Part shown: positions 21,582 through 31,641 of the stretch, in pieces
Layout: the number at the start of each line of letters is the position of its first letter
How positions within the stretch are numbered: position 1 is the first letter of the stretch
From: Aegilops tauschii subsp. strangulata
Lineage: Eukaryota > Streptophyta > Magnoliopsida > Poales > Poaceae
Direction: 5' to 3'
DNA length: 64,000 bases
Assembly: GCF_002575655.3 (NCBI RefSeq)
Contig: NC_053039.3
Coordinates: 378,549,633 to 378,613,632 of the forward strand
Program-made: the position numbers and the translations under genes
The notes under the pieces: model-generated
Seen by the model: the letters and a program-made list of their open reading frames with translations, nothing else
The model's database searches: none
Told to the model about the DNA's origin: nothing

Positions 21582-23128
21582 AAAGGCTCAAAAATCATTG
21601 ATGCACAAATGGTAGCAGTCGAAATGCAAGAATATCGGAAGAACGCAGATCCGAGTGATTTGTTGCGCTCCAAGAAGCCTGCCAATGATTCTGCATTTCA
21701 GTCGTCCGGTGAAACCAAGCCGATTCATATTCACCCGACCGATCCTAGTGCTGCTCCTACTCATATTTCAACTTCACTCGACATCAAATAGGAAGAAGTG
21801 CTCATCCAGTTCCTCCGTGAGAACTGGGACATCTTCACATGGAAACCTTCTGACATGCCGGGTGTACTCAGGGGACTGGCTGAGCATCGTTTGTGAGTCG
21901 ACCCGAAAGTAAAACCAGTCAAGGAACATCTTCGACGGTCCGCCATACAGAAGAGAAAAGCAACTGTGAGGAAGTGGCTCGGCTCCTTGCAGTCGAGTTC
22001 ATCCGAGAGATTTACCACTCCGAGTGGCTCGCCAATGTTGTCATGGTCCCCAAGAAGGACGATTCACTTCGCATGTGCATTGACTTCAAACATATCAATC
22101 GGGCCTGCCCGAAAGATCATTTTCCTCTCCCCCGCATCGACCAAATCGTCGACAAGACTGCGGGATGTGAGCGATTGTCTTTTCTAGACGCCTATTCCGG
22201 GTATCATCAGATCCGACTGTATGGACCTGATGACATAAAAACGGCTTTCATTACTCCATTCGGATGCTTCTGTTATGTCACCATGCCATTCATCCTGAAG
22301 AACGCCGGAGCCACATTCATGAGGATGATTCAGAAGTGTTTGCTCACTCAAATCAATCGGAATGTGGAAGCATACATGGATGACATTGTGGTCAAGTCAC
22401 CTAAGGGTTCTGACCTGCTGGCTGACCTTGCTGAAACTTTTGCCAACCTCAGAAGGTATGATATCAAGCTTAATCCATCAAAGTGCACATTCGGAGTTCC
22501 TGGCGGAAAGTTACTCGGTTTCCTCGTTTCTGAACGAGGGATCGACGCTAACCCAGAGAAAGTTGGTGCTATACTCCAGATGAAATGTCCTGTGCATATG
22601 CATGATGTCCAAAAGCTTACTGGTTGTTTGGCCTCCTTGAGTCGATTCATTTCTCGCCTCGGTGAAAAGGCATTGCCTATTTACCGACTGATGAAGAAGT
22701 CTGATAAGTTCGAGTGGACTCCTGAAGCTGATGCAGTGTTTGCAGAGCTCAAAGCCCTGCTTTCCACCCAGCCGGTGCTCGCTGCTCCAATCAGCAAAGA
22801 GCCTTTGTTGCTTTACATTGCAGCCACTGGACAAGTTGTCAGTACAGTACTCACGGTCGAGTGGGAAGAAGAAGGAAAAGCCTATAAAGTTCAGCACCCA
22901 GTATATTATGTTTCTGAAGTTCTGACTCCATCAAAGCAAAGATATCCACATTATCATAAGCTTGTTTATGGGATTTACATGACCACAAAGAAGGTTGCAC
23001 ATTATTTCTCTGATCACTCCATTACAGTCGTCAGCGACGCACCATTATCAGAGATTCTGAACAATAGAGATGCAACTGGTCGAGTGGCAAAGTGGGCGAT
23101 TGAACTCCTTCCCTTGGATATTATTTGA
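21582..23128 (+). pseudogene. Reverse transcriptase of outer gypsy element, broken
   Basis: RNA-dependent DNA polymerase. The linker from protease (21,609-21,788) ends at a TAG. A second stop (TGA at about 21,894) and a frameshift near 21,965 follow. The long frame 21,893-23,128 carries the polymerase: VPKKDDSLRMCIDFKHIN, LDAYSGYHQI (catalytic D99 of this frame), TPFGCFCYVTMPF and YMDD (residues 161-164, the other two catalytic aspartates). Thumb and connection regions follow, with LNPSKCTFG and LGFLVSERGI. The catalytic triad is intact but the frame cannot be made in one piece. The start of this frame is an artefact of the frameshift. Confidence 0.9.
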
Positions 23129-24016
23129 GGCAAAGAAAGCTATCAACTCCCAAGCAATAGCAGATTTCCTCGCCGAGTGGATCAAAGAGCAACTTCTGAC
23201 TCAGGTTCACTCGGAGCATTGGACCATGTTCTTTGATGGATCCAAGATGCTGAATGGTTCTGGTGCTGGGGTGGTGTTGGTATCCCCCCGAGGTGAAAAA
23301 CTCAGCTATGTTCTCCAGATTCACTTCGACTCCTCCAACAATGAAGCTAAATACGAAGCACTTCTGTACGGGTTGCTATGGCCATTTCACTCGGCGTCCG
23401 TCGCCTCATGGTCTATGGCAACTCGGATTTAGTGGTCAATCAAGTGATGAAGGAGTGGGACGTCAGAAGCCTAGCTATGACTGGCTATTGTAATGCAGTG
23501 AGAAAGTTAGAGAAGAAGTTTGAGGGGTTAGAGCTCCATCACATACCCCGACTGAAAAATCAAGCAGCCGATGATCTGGCAAAGATAGGTTCCAAGGGGG
23601 AAGCCATTCCCAGCAACGTGTTCTTGGAGCACATTCATACACCTTCGGTTCAAGAAGATCCTTTCACTGAAGAGCCCCCGCAACCAAAGAGTGCCACTGA
23701 TCTGACTGAAGTCGAAGTCCCAGCCGTGGTCGACTTGATCATGGAGGTTTTGGTCATCACTCCCGACTGGACAGTGCCGTACATTTCATACATCCTTAGG
23801 CAAGAACTCCCACAGGATGAAGAAGAGGCTCGACAGATCGTCCGTCGATCCAAAGCCTTTACTGTGATAAGAGGACAGTTGTTCAGAGAAAGTGTGACTG
23901 GAGTCTGCCAGAAATGCATAACACCAGAAGAAGGTCGAGTGATCCTCAACGACATCCACTCGGGGACCTATGGTCACCATGTGTCCTCTCGGACCATTGT
24001 GGCCAAAGCATACTGA
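23070..24016 (+). pseudogene. RNase H and integrase zinc-finger part of outer gypsy pol
   Basis: RNase H (degrades RNA in the RNA-DNA hybrid) begins at about 23,215 with WTMFFDGSKMLNGSGAG, giving the first catalytic D, then NNEAKYEALLYGL with the E. A frameshift near 23,380 moves the rest (MVYGNSDLVVNQV with a catalytic D, and NQAADDLAKIG) into the frame 23,378-24,014. That frame also contains the H-H half of the integrase HHCC zinc finger (HSGTYGHH) and stops at a TGA at about 24,014, before the two cysteines. Confidence 0.88.
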
Positions 24017-25000
24017 GCAGGATCTTATTGGCCACGAGAAAATGAGATGGCAAAAGAAATAGTCGACAAATGTGAAGGTTGCCAGTTTTACTCCAACATG
24101 TCACACAAGCCTGCATCAGCCCTGAAGACCATTCCACTCGTCTGGCCCTTTGCTGTTTGGGGATTGGATATGGTTGGACCTCTGAAGACTGGTAGGAGCG
24201 GCTTCACTCATGTGCTCGTAGCAGTCGACAAATTCACCAAATGGATTGAAGCCAAACCTATAAAAAACCTTGAAGCTAGTACTGCTATCAGTTTCGTCAC
24301 AGAGTTAACATTCAGATATGATGTTCCGCACAACATCATCACTAACAATGGGTTGAACTTCGATTCTGATGAGTTCAGATCCTTCTGTGCTTCCCAAGGC
24401 ACTTGAGTCGACTATGCTTCAGTCGCCCACCCCCAGTCGAATGGACAAGCTGAAAGAGCAAACGGACTGATTCTCAAAGGACTGAAACCTCGACTGATGC
24501 GTGATCTCAAGCACGCAGCAGGCGCCTGGGTCGATGAACTTCCATTAGTGCTTTGGGGATTGAGGACAACTCCCAATCGGTCGACTGGCCGAACTCCATT
24601 CTTCTTGGTCTATGGAGCTGAGACTGTACTCCCGAGTGACTTGCTTCACAATGCACCCCGAGTTGAGATTTTCTAAGAAGATGAAGCAGAATAGGCACGG
24701 CAAGATGCAGTTGATCTCCTGGAAGAGGAAAGAGAGATGGCCCTAATCCGGTCGACCATCTATCAGCAAGACCTGCGTCGATTCCACGCCAGAAACGTGA
24801 GGGGTCGAGCATTTCAAGAGGGAGACTTGGTTCTTCGAGTGGATCAGCAGAAACCACACAAGCTCGCTCATGCTTGGGAAGGCCCCTTCATCGTCACAAG
24901 AGTGCTCCACAATGGAGCGTACCACCTTTACAACGTCGAGCACAAGAAAGAGGAGCCACGCGCTTGGAATGCGGAGTTGCTCCGCCCCTTTTATACTTAG
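24017..25000 (+). pseudogene. Integrase core and C-terminus of outer gypsy pol, broken
   Basis: The Cys pair of the zinc finger (CEGCQFY) is at about 24,072. The rve core follows: WGLDMVGPL (first catalytic D), then IITNNGLNF, where the second catalytic aspartate is replaced by asparagine, and QSNGQAERANG (catalytic E). A TGA at about 24,404 splits the core, and a TAA and a TAG at about 24,674-24,692 follow. The last frame (24,737-25,000) has the GPF.V.RVL.NGAYHL module typical of gypsy integrase C-termini and ends at a TAG... or similar stop just before the tandem array. There is no chromodomain. The missing D and the stops make it inactive. Confidence 0.88.
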
Positions 25001-25099
25001 GCATTCAGATGTAATAAGAAATACCTTCTAGTTTGATTATCAAAGACACAGTTTTACAGTCTCCTAAATGTTTGTTGTTTCCTTTTTATGTTTCAAATC

Positions 25100-26098
25100 C
25101 CCCAGTGGGTGCCTTAGCTGCGAATCCGTTTCGCCTAAGTTAAAAAAAATCCTACCGAGTGGTGAGCAAGCCTCTCACTCAGGGGCTTAGCTGCGAATCC
25201 ATTTCGCCTAAGTTTAAAAAATCCTACCGAGTGGTGAGCAAGCCTCTCACTCGGGGGCTTAGCTGCGAATCCGTTTCGCCTAAGTTTAAAAAGTCCTACC
25301 GAGTGGCGAGCAAGCCTCCCACTTGGGGGCTTAGCTGCAGTCCAGTACTCGCATAAGTTTGAAAAATCCTACCGAGTGGTGAGCAACCCCCCCCCCCCCA
25401 CTCGGGGGCTTAGCTGCAGTCCAGTACTCGCCTAAGTTTGAAAAATCCTACCGAGTGGTGAGCAAGCCTCACACTCGGGGGCTTAGCTGCAGTCCAGTAC
25501 TCGCCTAAGTTTGAAAAATCCTACCGAGTGGTGAGCAACCCTCCCACTCGGGGACTTAGCTGCAGTCCAGTACTCGCCTAAGTTTGAAAAATCCTACCGA
25601 GTGGTGAGCAACCCTCCCACTCGGGGGCTTAGCTGCAGTCCAGTACTCGCCTAAGTTTGAAAAATCCTATCGAGTGGTGAGCAACCCTCCCACTCGGAGG
25701 CTTAGCTCCAGTCCAGTACTCGCCTAAGTTTGAAAAATCCTACCGAGTGGTGAGCAACCCTCCCACTCGGGGGCTTAGCTACAGTCCAGTACTCGCCTAA
25801 GTTTGAAAAATCCTACTGAGTGGTGAGCAACCCTCCCACTCAGGGGCTTAGTTGCAGTCCAGTACTCGCCTAAGTTTGAAAAATCCTACCGAGTGGTGAG
25901 CAACCCTCCCGCTCGGGGGCTTAGCTGCAGTCCAGTACTCGCCTAAGTTTGAAAAATCCCACCGAGCGGTGAGCAACCCTCCCACTAGGGGGCTTAGCTG
26001 CAGTCCAGTACTCGCCTAAGTTTGAAAAATCCTACCGAGTGGTGAGCAACCCTCCCACTCGGGGGCTTAGCTGCAGTCCAGTACTCACCTAAGTTTGA
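25100..26098 (+). repeat. 73-bp tandem array, about 14 units, in outer gypsy element
   Basis: Each unit contains CCTACCGAGTGGTGAGCAA, CCACTCGGGGGCTTAGCTG and CGCCTAAGTTTGAAAAA. The first three units have GCGAATCCGTTTCGCC where later units have GCAGTCCAGTACTCGCC, so two subtypes are arranged in blocks. The CTCGGGGGCTTAG core resembles the purine-rich stretch just before the 3' LTR (TTCGGGGGCTAA at about 39,848). Confidence 0.9.
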
Positions 26099-26100
26099 AA

Positions 26101-26345
26101 CCCATCCTCATCCGCAAGGACGACGAGGTGTGGAACGACTGCAACCTTCTCCTCAGAGCTGCGCCACAAATACAATGTGCGCTCCATCCTCATCTGCAAG
26201 GACGATGAGGTGCAGGTCGACTGCAACCTTCTCCTCAGAGCTGCGCCACAAGTATAACGTGCGCTCCATCCTCATCTGCAAGGACAATGAGGTGCAGGTC
26301 GGCTGGAACCCCTTCCTCAGAGCTGCATCTCAAGTACAAAAAATA
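26101..26345 (+). pseudogene. RPL26: Tandemly repeated fragment of ribosomal protein L26 (uL24) coding sequence
   Basis: Two near-complete 82-bp units (from about 26,147 and 26,229) translate as SSELRHKYNVRSI followed by LICKDDEVQV or LICKDNEVQV. A partial unit before them (26,101-26,131) reads ILIRKDDEV, and a decayed partial unit (about 26,312-26,342) follows. In plant cytosolic L26 the matching stretch, near residue 36-60, is ELRHKYNVRSI then PIRKDDEVQV (from memory). Only about 24 residues of the ~146-residue protein are present, with no intron and no start or stop, joined by a ~10-bp linker that breaks the frame between units. It cannot make L26; it is a captured exon piece amplified in tandem. 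Confidence 0.8.
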
Positions 26346-26432
26346 TTCTGAGTGAAGAACAAATCCCACTCGAAGGCAAGCACAAGCATATTCGGAGATA
26401 ACCAAATTCAGATAAAATCCTAAGGTTCCGAC

Positions 26433-26903
26433 TGTCGGTATCAAAACCGGCGGATCTCGGGTAGGGGGTCCCGAACTGTGCGTCTAAGGCGGATGGTAAC
26501 AGGAGGCGGGGGACACGATGTTTACCCAGGTTCGGGCCCTCTCGATGGAGGTAATACTGTACTTCCTGCTTGATTGATCTTGATGATATGAGTATTACAA
26601 GAGTTGATCTACCACGAGATCATAGAGGCTAAACCCTAAAAGCTAGCCTACGGTATGATTGTTGTTGTCCTACGGACCAAAACCCTCCGGTTTATATAGA
26701 CACCGGAGGGGGCTAGGGTTACACAGAGTCGGTTACAAGGGAGGAGATCTACATATCCGTATTGCCAAGCTTGCCTTCCACGCCAAGGAGAGTCCCATCC
26801 GGACACGGTACGAAGTCTTCAATCTTGTATCTTCATAGTCCAAAAGTCCGGCTAAAGTATATAGTCCAGCTGTCCGAGGACCCCCTAATCCAGGACTCCC
26901 TCA
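26433..26903 (-). repeat. 3' LTR of F1
   Basis: On the minus strand it begins TGAGGGAGTCCTGG and ends TTTTGACACCGACA-type sequence (here ATACCGACA). A TATA box lies in GGTTTATATAGAC read on the opposite strand. The purine-rich GGTTCAGGGGCTAC immediately precedes it on the minus strand, the likely polypurine tract. Confidence 0.92.
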
Positions 26904-27455
26904 GTAGCCCCTGAACCAGGCTTCAATGACAATGAGTCCGACGCGCAGATTGTCTTCGGCATTGCAAGGCGGGTTCCTCCTCTGAATATTCCATAGAAGA
27001 TTTTGAACACACGGATAGTGCCCGGCTCTGCAAAACAAATTCCACATACCACCGTAGAGAGAATAATATTTCCACAAATCTAACCTGCTAACAGCTTTTC
27101 TTAACGTGACGTTCTGCCGTGATCTGATCATGACGAACCGTTTTTCCGAGCCTGCCACTGCACGTGTTGCGAGGCGGTTTTGTTGGCACGTCTTGTCGAA
27201 GCAGAGATCGTGTCCCTCTTTTCACGGGATTCTCATCAATACGGGTGTGGGCAACCCAACCGCGCCATCAATTACGGCGCTTGGGGAATAAGCGGTTTTA
27301 CCAGGCAAGTGGGGAGACGCAGAATACCTGCTGCCTTTATAAGGGGATAAGGACTCCCATTCGCACCCATGCTTTCTTCTTCCCGATCAATTCCCCTCCG
27401 CCCGAGCTCCAGCGCCCAAGCGTTCATCTTCTCTGCCCACAAAGGCCTTCCGAAA

Positions 27456-30400
27456 ATGTCCGGATCTAGAGCAGGCGGCAAATGGATGGCCTCTATCGTC
27501 CGGGAGAAGGATATCAAAAAGCTTCGGGAGGCCGGGTATCTGGCCAAGAAAATCAGCCACCGTCTCCCGACGGCAGGACAGATCATCCTCACTCCGGAAC
27601 CCCACGAGAGGGTTGTATTCCTCCCTCACTTTGTCCGTGGGCTAGGGTTTCCCCTCCACCCGTTCGTTCACGGCATCATGTATTACTATGGGATCGATCT
27701 TCACGATCTGTCCCCTAATTCCTTCCTCAACATCTCGACATTCATTGTCGTGTGCGAGGCTTTTCTCCGCATCTCGCCACACTTCGGCTTATGGCTGAAG
27801 ATTTTTAATGCGAAGCCCAAGGTAGTGGGCAGCGAGCATGCCGAGTGCGGGGGCGCTATGGTGAGCAAGATGCCCAACGTCATATGGCCAACAGGCACCT
27901 TTAACGATTCCGTCAAGGAGTGGCAACAGCAGTGGTTTTATATCACTGAGCCTCGCAACACGGAATGGGCCGCTACTCCCGAGTTTCGATCCGGTGCCCC
28001 CCTGCGGCTTACATCCTGGGTCAAGAAGGGCCTGAACTGGTCCTCGTCCGACGAACTGTCGGTGCTCTAGACGCGCGTTAAAGATATGGGAGACAAGAAC
28101 ATTGAACTTGTCAATGTAGTCCAGGTGATGTTAGTTCGCCGGATCCTGCCTTGTCAACACCGGACTTGCAATCTATGGGAATTCGATCCGGCCAAGCACC
28201 AAATCCTGCGAGAGCTTTTTGGCTCCTCGCACAAGGACATCTAGAAGGTACCTTTCAAGTCCAGCAAATCATGGCCGGACTCCGCCGAAGACCGCGGGTA
28301 CCAACTTTCCCGCCCTGCAAGTTCGGTAAGTCATCGTACTTTTTATCCGCATAACCCAAGCGAAGCGCCTAATGTGTTTTCCACAACTCTCCTAGGGCTG
28401 GACGAAGAAGGCGGAGCAGATCCATTGTCCAGCCCCGCTGCCCGAAGAACTGGTTGTCCCACTTCTGACGAAGATGCTGGTCCCGGCGCCTTACAAGGTG
28501 CCGAAGAAGACGGTCGAGAAGGAGGCCAGAAAGACCCGGGGCGGCCTTCATCGCCGCAGCACTTCGGACACAATATCCGAAGGCTCTGATGCCCGTTCCG
28601 CCTCCGAAGAGGACGAGGAGGAAGATGAATCCCCTGCGGGGGGAAGAAAGAAGAGGACGGCCTCCGCACACTTGGAGGCCGAGTCGCCCAGAAGGGGAAA
28701 AGCTCCTCTTTCGAAGGAGTCCACTGCCGCCGCCGACAGCGGCCCGGCATGGGATCCCAGGGCCCAGCCCCTGGTGAATTTGTGAGTATATTGAATCTGA
28801 GTACGTTTATGCGTCCAGACTCATCATGGCATAATATTTTAAGCTGAGCCATTTTTTGGTAGTCCGTCAAGGTCCCGTGCCAAACAATCCTCATCAGAGG
28901 ATTCGCTGAGCTCGGATGCTATGGAGAGCGGGACGCCCTCGAAGGCCCCTTCCTTCGAACAGGTGAATACCACCGAGGCTTCGTCCCAGAGGGACCCCGG
29001 CCAGGGAGGAGAGGAAAAGACCGTGAAGGCGGCGCCTGGAGGTCAAATTTCAGGGGCCAGACACATGGGGGAGAAAATTCCCATGGGAGCTGACGGCGGG
29101 GGCCATCTGGAATTCGGCTCCCAGCCGGATGCAGTTCCGGAGACCAATACGGCTCCAGAATCAGGCAGGCAGCCTCTCTCAGCTGGAGGGGACATGCCTG
29201 TTCCACCGGCAACCTCTGTCCAACCAGAGGTGTCGAATGCTTTGTTGGTGGCGCTGAAGAGCGCCTGCATCGTCGATGAACACCGTGCCCTTATGGGTGC
29301 GGTGATTGAGAAGATTCAGCCTGCTGAGAGTGGACTGAATGGAGCCTGTATCAGCCTTATAAAAGGTTTTGAGGTATGTTTTATGAGGTTTTGAAGAGTG
29401 TCATGGTATGGATAGTAGCCCCTGATACACTGTTCGGTGAAAGAAAGAACTGGACAGAGGATCAAATTTATGTTCGCAGGAAGACTCATTGAATGACATC
29501 TATTTCTCTTTTGTTGTAAGCAGGCGTCTGTAGTGGCTGCCGCCTCTCATACTGCGGAGATCTCCGGACTGAATCAAAGTCTGGAGCGGGCCAAAGAAGA
29601 ACTTGGCCAGTTGAAAATGTAGTTGGGAGAAAAACAAGGTATGCGCAAGTCTTGTTCACGTTTATTGCGAATGAATTTTCAGTATGATGAAACATGTTTC
29701 ATGATTTGCGCTAGGGATGATGACCGAAGTCGAGGCTCTTAAGAAGGCTGTGGCCGAGGCCGAGAAAAAGGCAACCACAGAGCAGGCTCTTCGTGAGAAG
29801 CACGAGGCCAGGGTTATTAAAGCTAAGCGGGAGCTGCAAGACGCCGTGAAGAAATGCGAGACCTTGGAGCAGAGTTTAACGGAGAAAGAATCCGAACTCA
29901 CCAAGGCGCATCAGGCCACAAGCGAAGCCCGGGGGGAAACCCAAAGTGCCCTGTAGGGGATCCAAGAGGCAAGAAAGATCGCGGCGGGTAAGGATTTTTT
30001 CCATGTAAAGCAAGTATTTGAGGAGAAAATTATGTTTCTAATTTTGAATTCGGATTTCTCAGGGGTATTTGTCGAGCAGCCCCGCAGCATATCGGATGCC
30101 GCCCAATTCTACCGAGCCGAAGAAAGGAACACTGCGGATAAGCTCTTCTGGACGCAGTATTTGGCACCGAATTATTCGGTGCCCTTTGTCGATCAACTGA
30201 AACAGCTGATCGAACTGCATAAGGCGGCGGAACTGGCTATGAAGGATATGATTATCCGGCTATGGCCCGCCAAGCCGATTCCAAGCAGCTACTTTGGGCT
30301 CGTGAAGCAGCTTGTGAGTGCCTGCCCTCGACTTGATGTCATCAAGCGGTCTGTCTGTATAGAGGGTGCGTGAATGGCCTTCGCCCGCGCAAAGGTGCAC

Positions 30401-30546
30401 TGGGGGAAGATGGATGCTCAAAAGCTGATGACCGAAGGACCGCCAGAGGGGAAGGAGCACCGCAAGCCCGAATTATATTATGAGAGTGTCCTGAAAGGAT
30501 CCTACCTTGCAGCGGAGCTATGCAACAAGGACATTATATTTCCATG
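27456..30546 (+). pseudogene. F1 antisense spliced gene, PF04195-type ('putative gypsy-type transposon')
   Basis: Six exon-like blocks run opposite to gag: 27,456-28,325, 28,395-28,785, 28,863-29,373, 29,523-29,639, 29,713-29,988 and 30,062-30,546, with GT-AG borders (e.g. TCG|GTAAGT, CCTAG|GGC). Exon 1 has the PF04195 core (LPHFVRGLGFPLHPF, MYYYGI, SFLNISTFIVVCEAFL, WFYIT). Exon 2 is acidic/basic (EEDEEEDE). Exons 4-5 are heptad-rich and would form a coiled coil. Exon 6 has FWTQYLAP and CPRLDVIKRS. Stops at 28,068, 28,242, about 29,620, 29,955 and 30,371 break it; F2 has sense codons at the last two. Function is unknown. It has the same exon layout as F2 (55,957-59,053). Confidence 0.78.
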
Positions 30547-31641
30547 AATGCAAATCATGTTGTCCATTGTAATGTCTGAACAAGGTCATTTATATTATTT
30601 ATTGCCTGTTATATAAAAGTTTATCCTCCTGCGCGGCCATTTTATATATTAATCCTGAGAGTTGGCCAGTCGTCGGCTTCTGCCCCACGTAAGAAGTACG
30701 GGGGTGTTCGGGATAGACCTGATCACTCTTTATCCCAGTTTTGGGTCCTTTGAAGGAGGTGTTCAGCACAACGAACCAGGCAATCGGACTATAGGGCTTT
30801 ATCGCTCTCACTTAGCCATAGGAGCTTTAGGAAGGTAGGCGCAGCCCCTGGTGTTCAGAAGACCGCACGAGGGGCTCTATAAGCACCTGATCGAAAGAAA
30901 AACCCGATCCATCGCACGCTGCATTGGTTATGGCATTATGCGGGAGAAATCCTTAAAGATTTTACAACCTCTTGAACAGCTGACCAACTCTCGCCGTATC
31001 ATGACAGTCAGTTTTCGGGTTTCTCTACTAAGGTGCTCGTCCGGAAGAACCAGGACACAATCGCAGTAGTTCTCCCAGTGCTACCTTAGCCGATATAGCA
31101 GAACGTAAGGCACCAAAACGTGGGAGCTGAGCAAACCCAACTATTGACCCAAGACATGACTCGGAGCCGATGCATATAATGCTATAGGTTCGGGGTGCCG
31201 AACTTCTGTGAAGGTGTTCGGACTTTATTGCCGTATTATGGGTAAAACGAAGCCCCTAGCATATTTGAAGGCATATCGTGGTGTACGGATGCCACTTGAC
31301 AAGAGAATTTTAATAAGAAATAACAGCAGATAAGTGTCATATGAATCACTTGTATTTGAATAGTACGTCGATGCATATAAGTACAGGTAATGTGATAAAA
31401 AGGAAATATGACTGTGGAACCTGCTGAGGCCAGGGGGAAGAAGCTGTGTGCGGATCCGGAGTATAGTCGGATGGTCATCGCGGGGAATGTCTAAGGATTC
31501 CCTTGCGCGTTCGAGCTGCCTCCATATCGCCCGTCCTGCTCGGCGCAAAGGTGAACCTGCGAAGGAAATGTAAGAAATGTTTGCGTGCCGGAGAGCGGTT
31601 GAGCCGCTGAGTGCGGCCTGTCCTGGCCTTCGCCGGAGTGT
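30547..31641. other. F1 non-coding region between convergent genes
   Basis: About 1.1 kb separates the 3' ends of the antisense gene and of gag-protease. It contains motifs also seen in F2 (GTCGGCTTCTGCCC, CGCCGTATCATGACAGTCAG, ACAATCGCAGTAGTTCTCCC). I see no reverse transcriptase or other domain in it. Confidence 0.6.

Noticed and set aside
25100..26098. CRISPR-like array
   Set aside because: Units are contiguous 73-bp tandem repeats without variable spacers, inside a plant retroelement.
30547..31641. Hidden reverse transcriptase of F1 after protease
   Set aside because: Neither strand shows RT motifs; the matching F2 region (59,054-60,391) also lacks them, so the element is non-autonomous rather than locally deleted.
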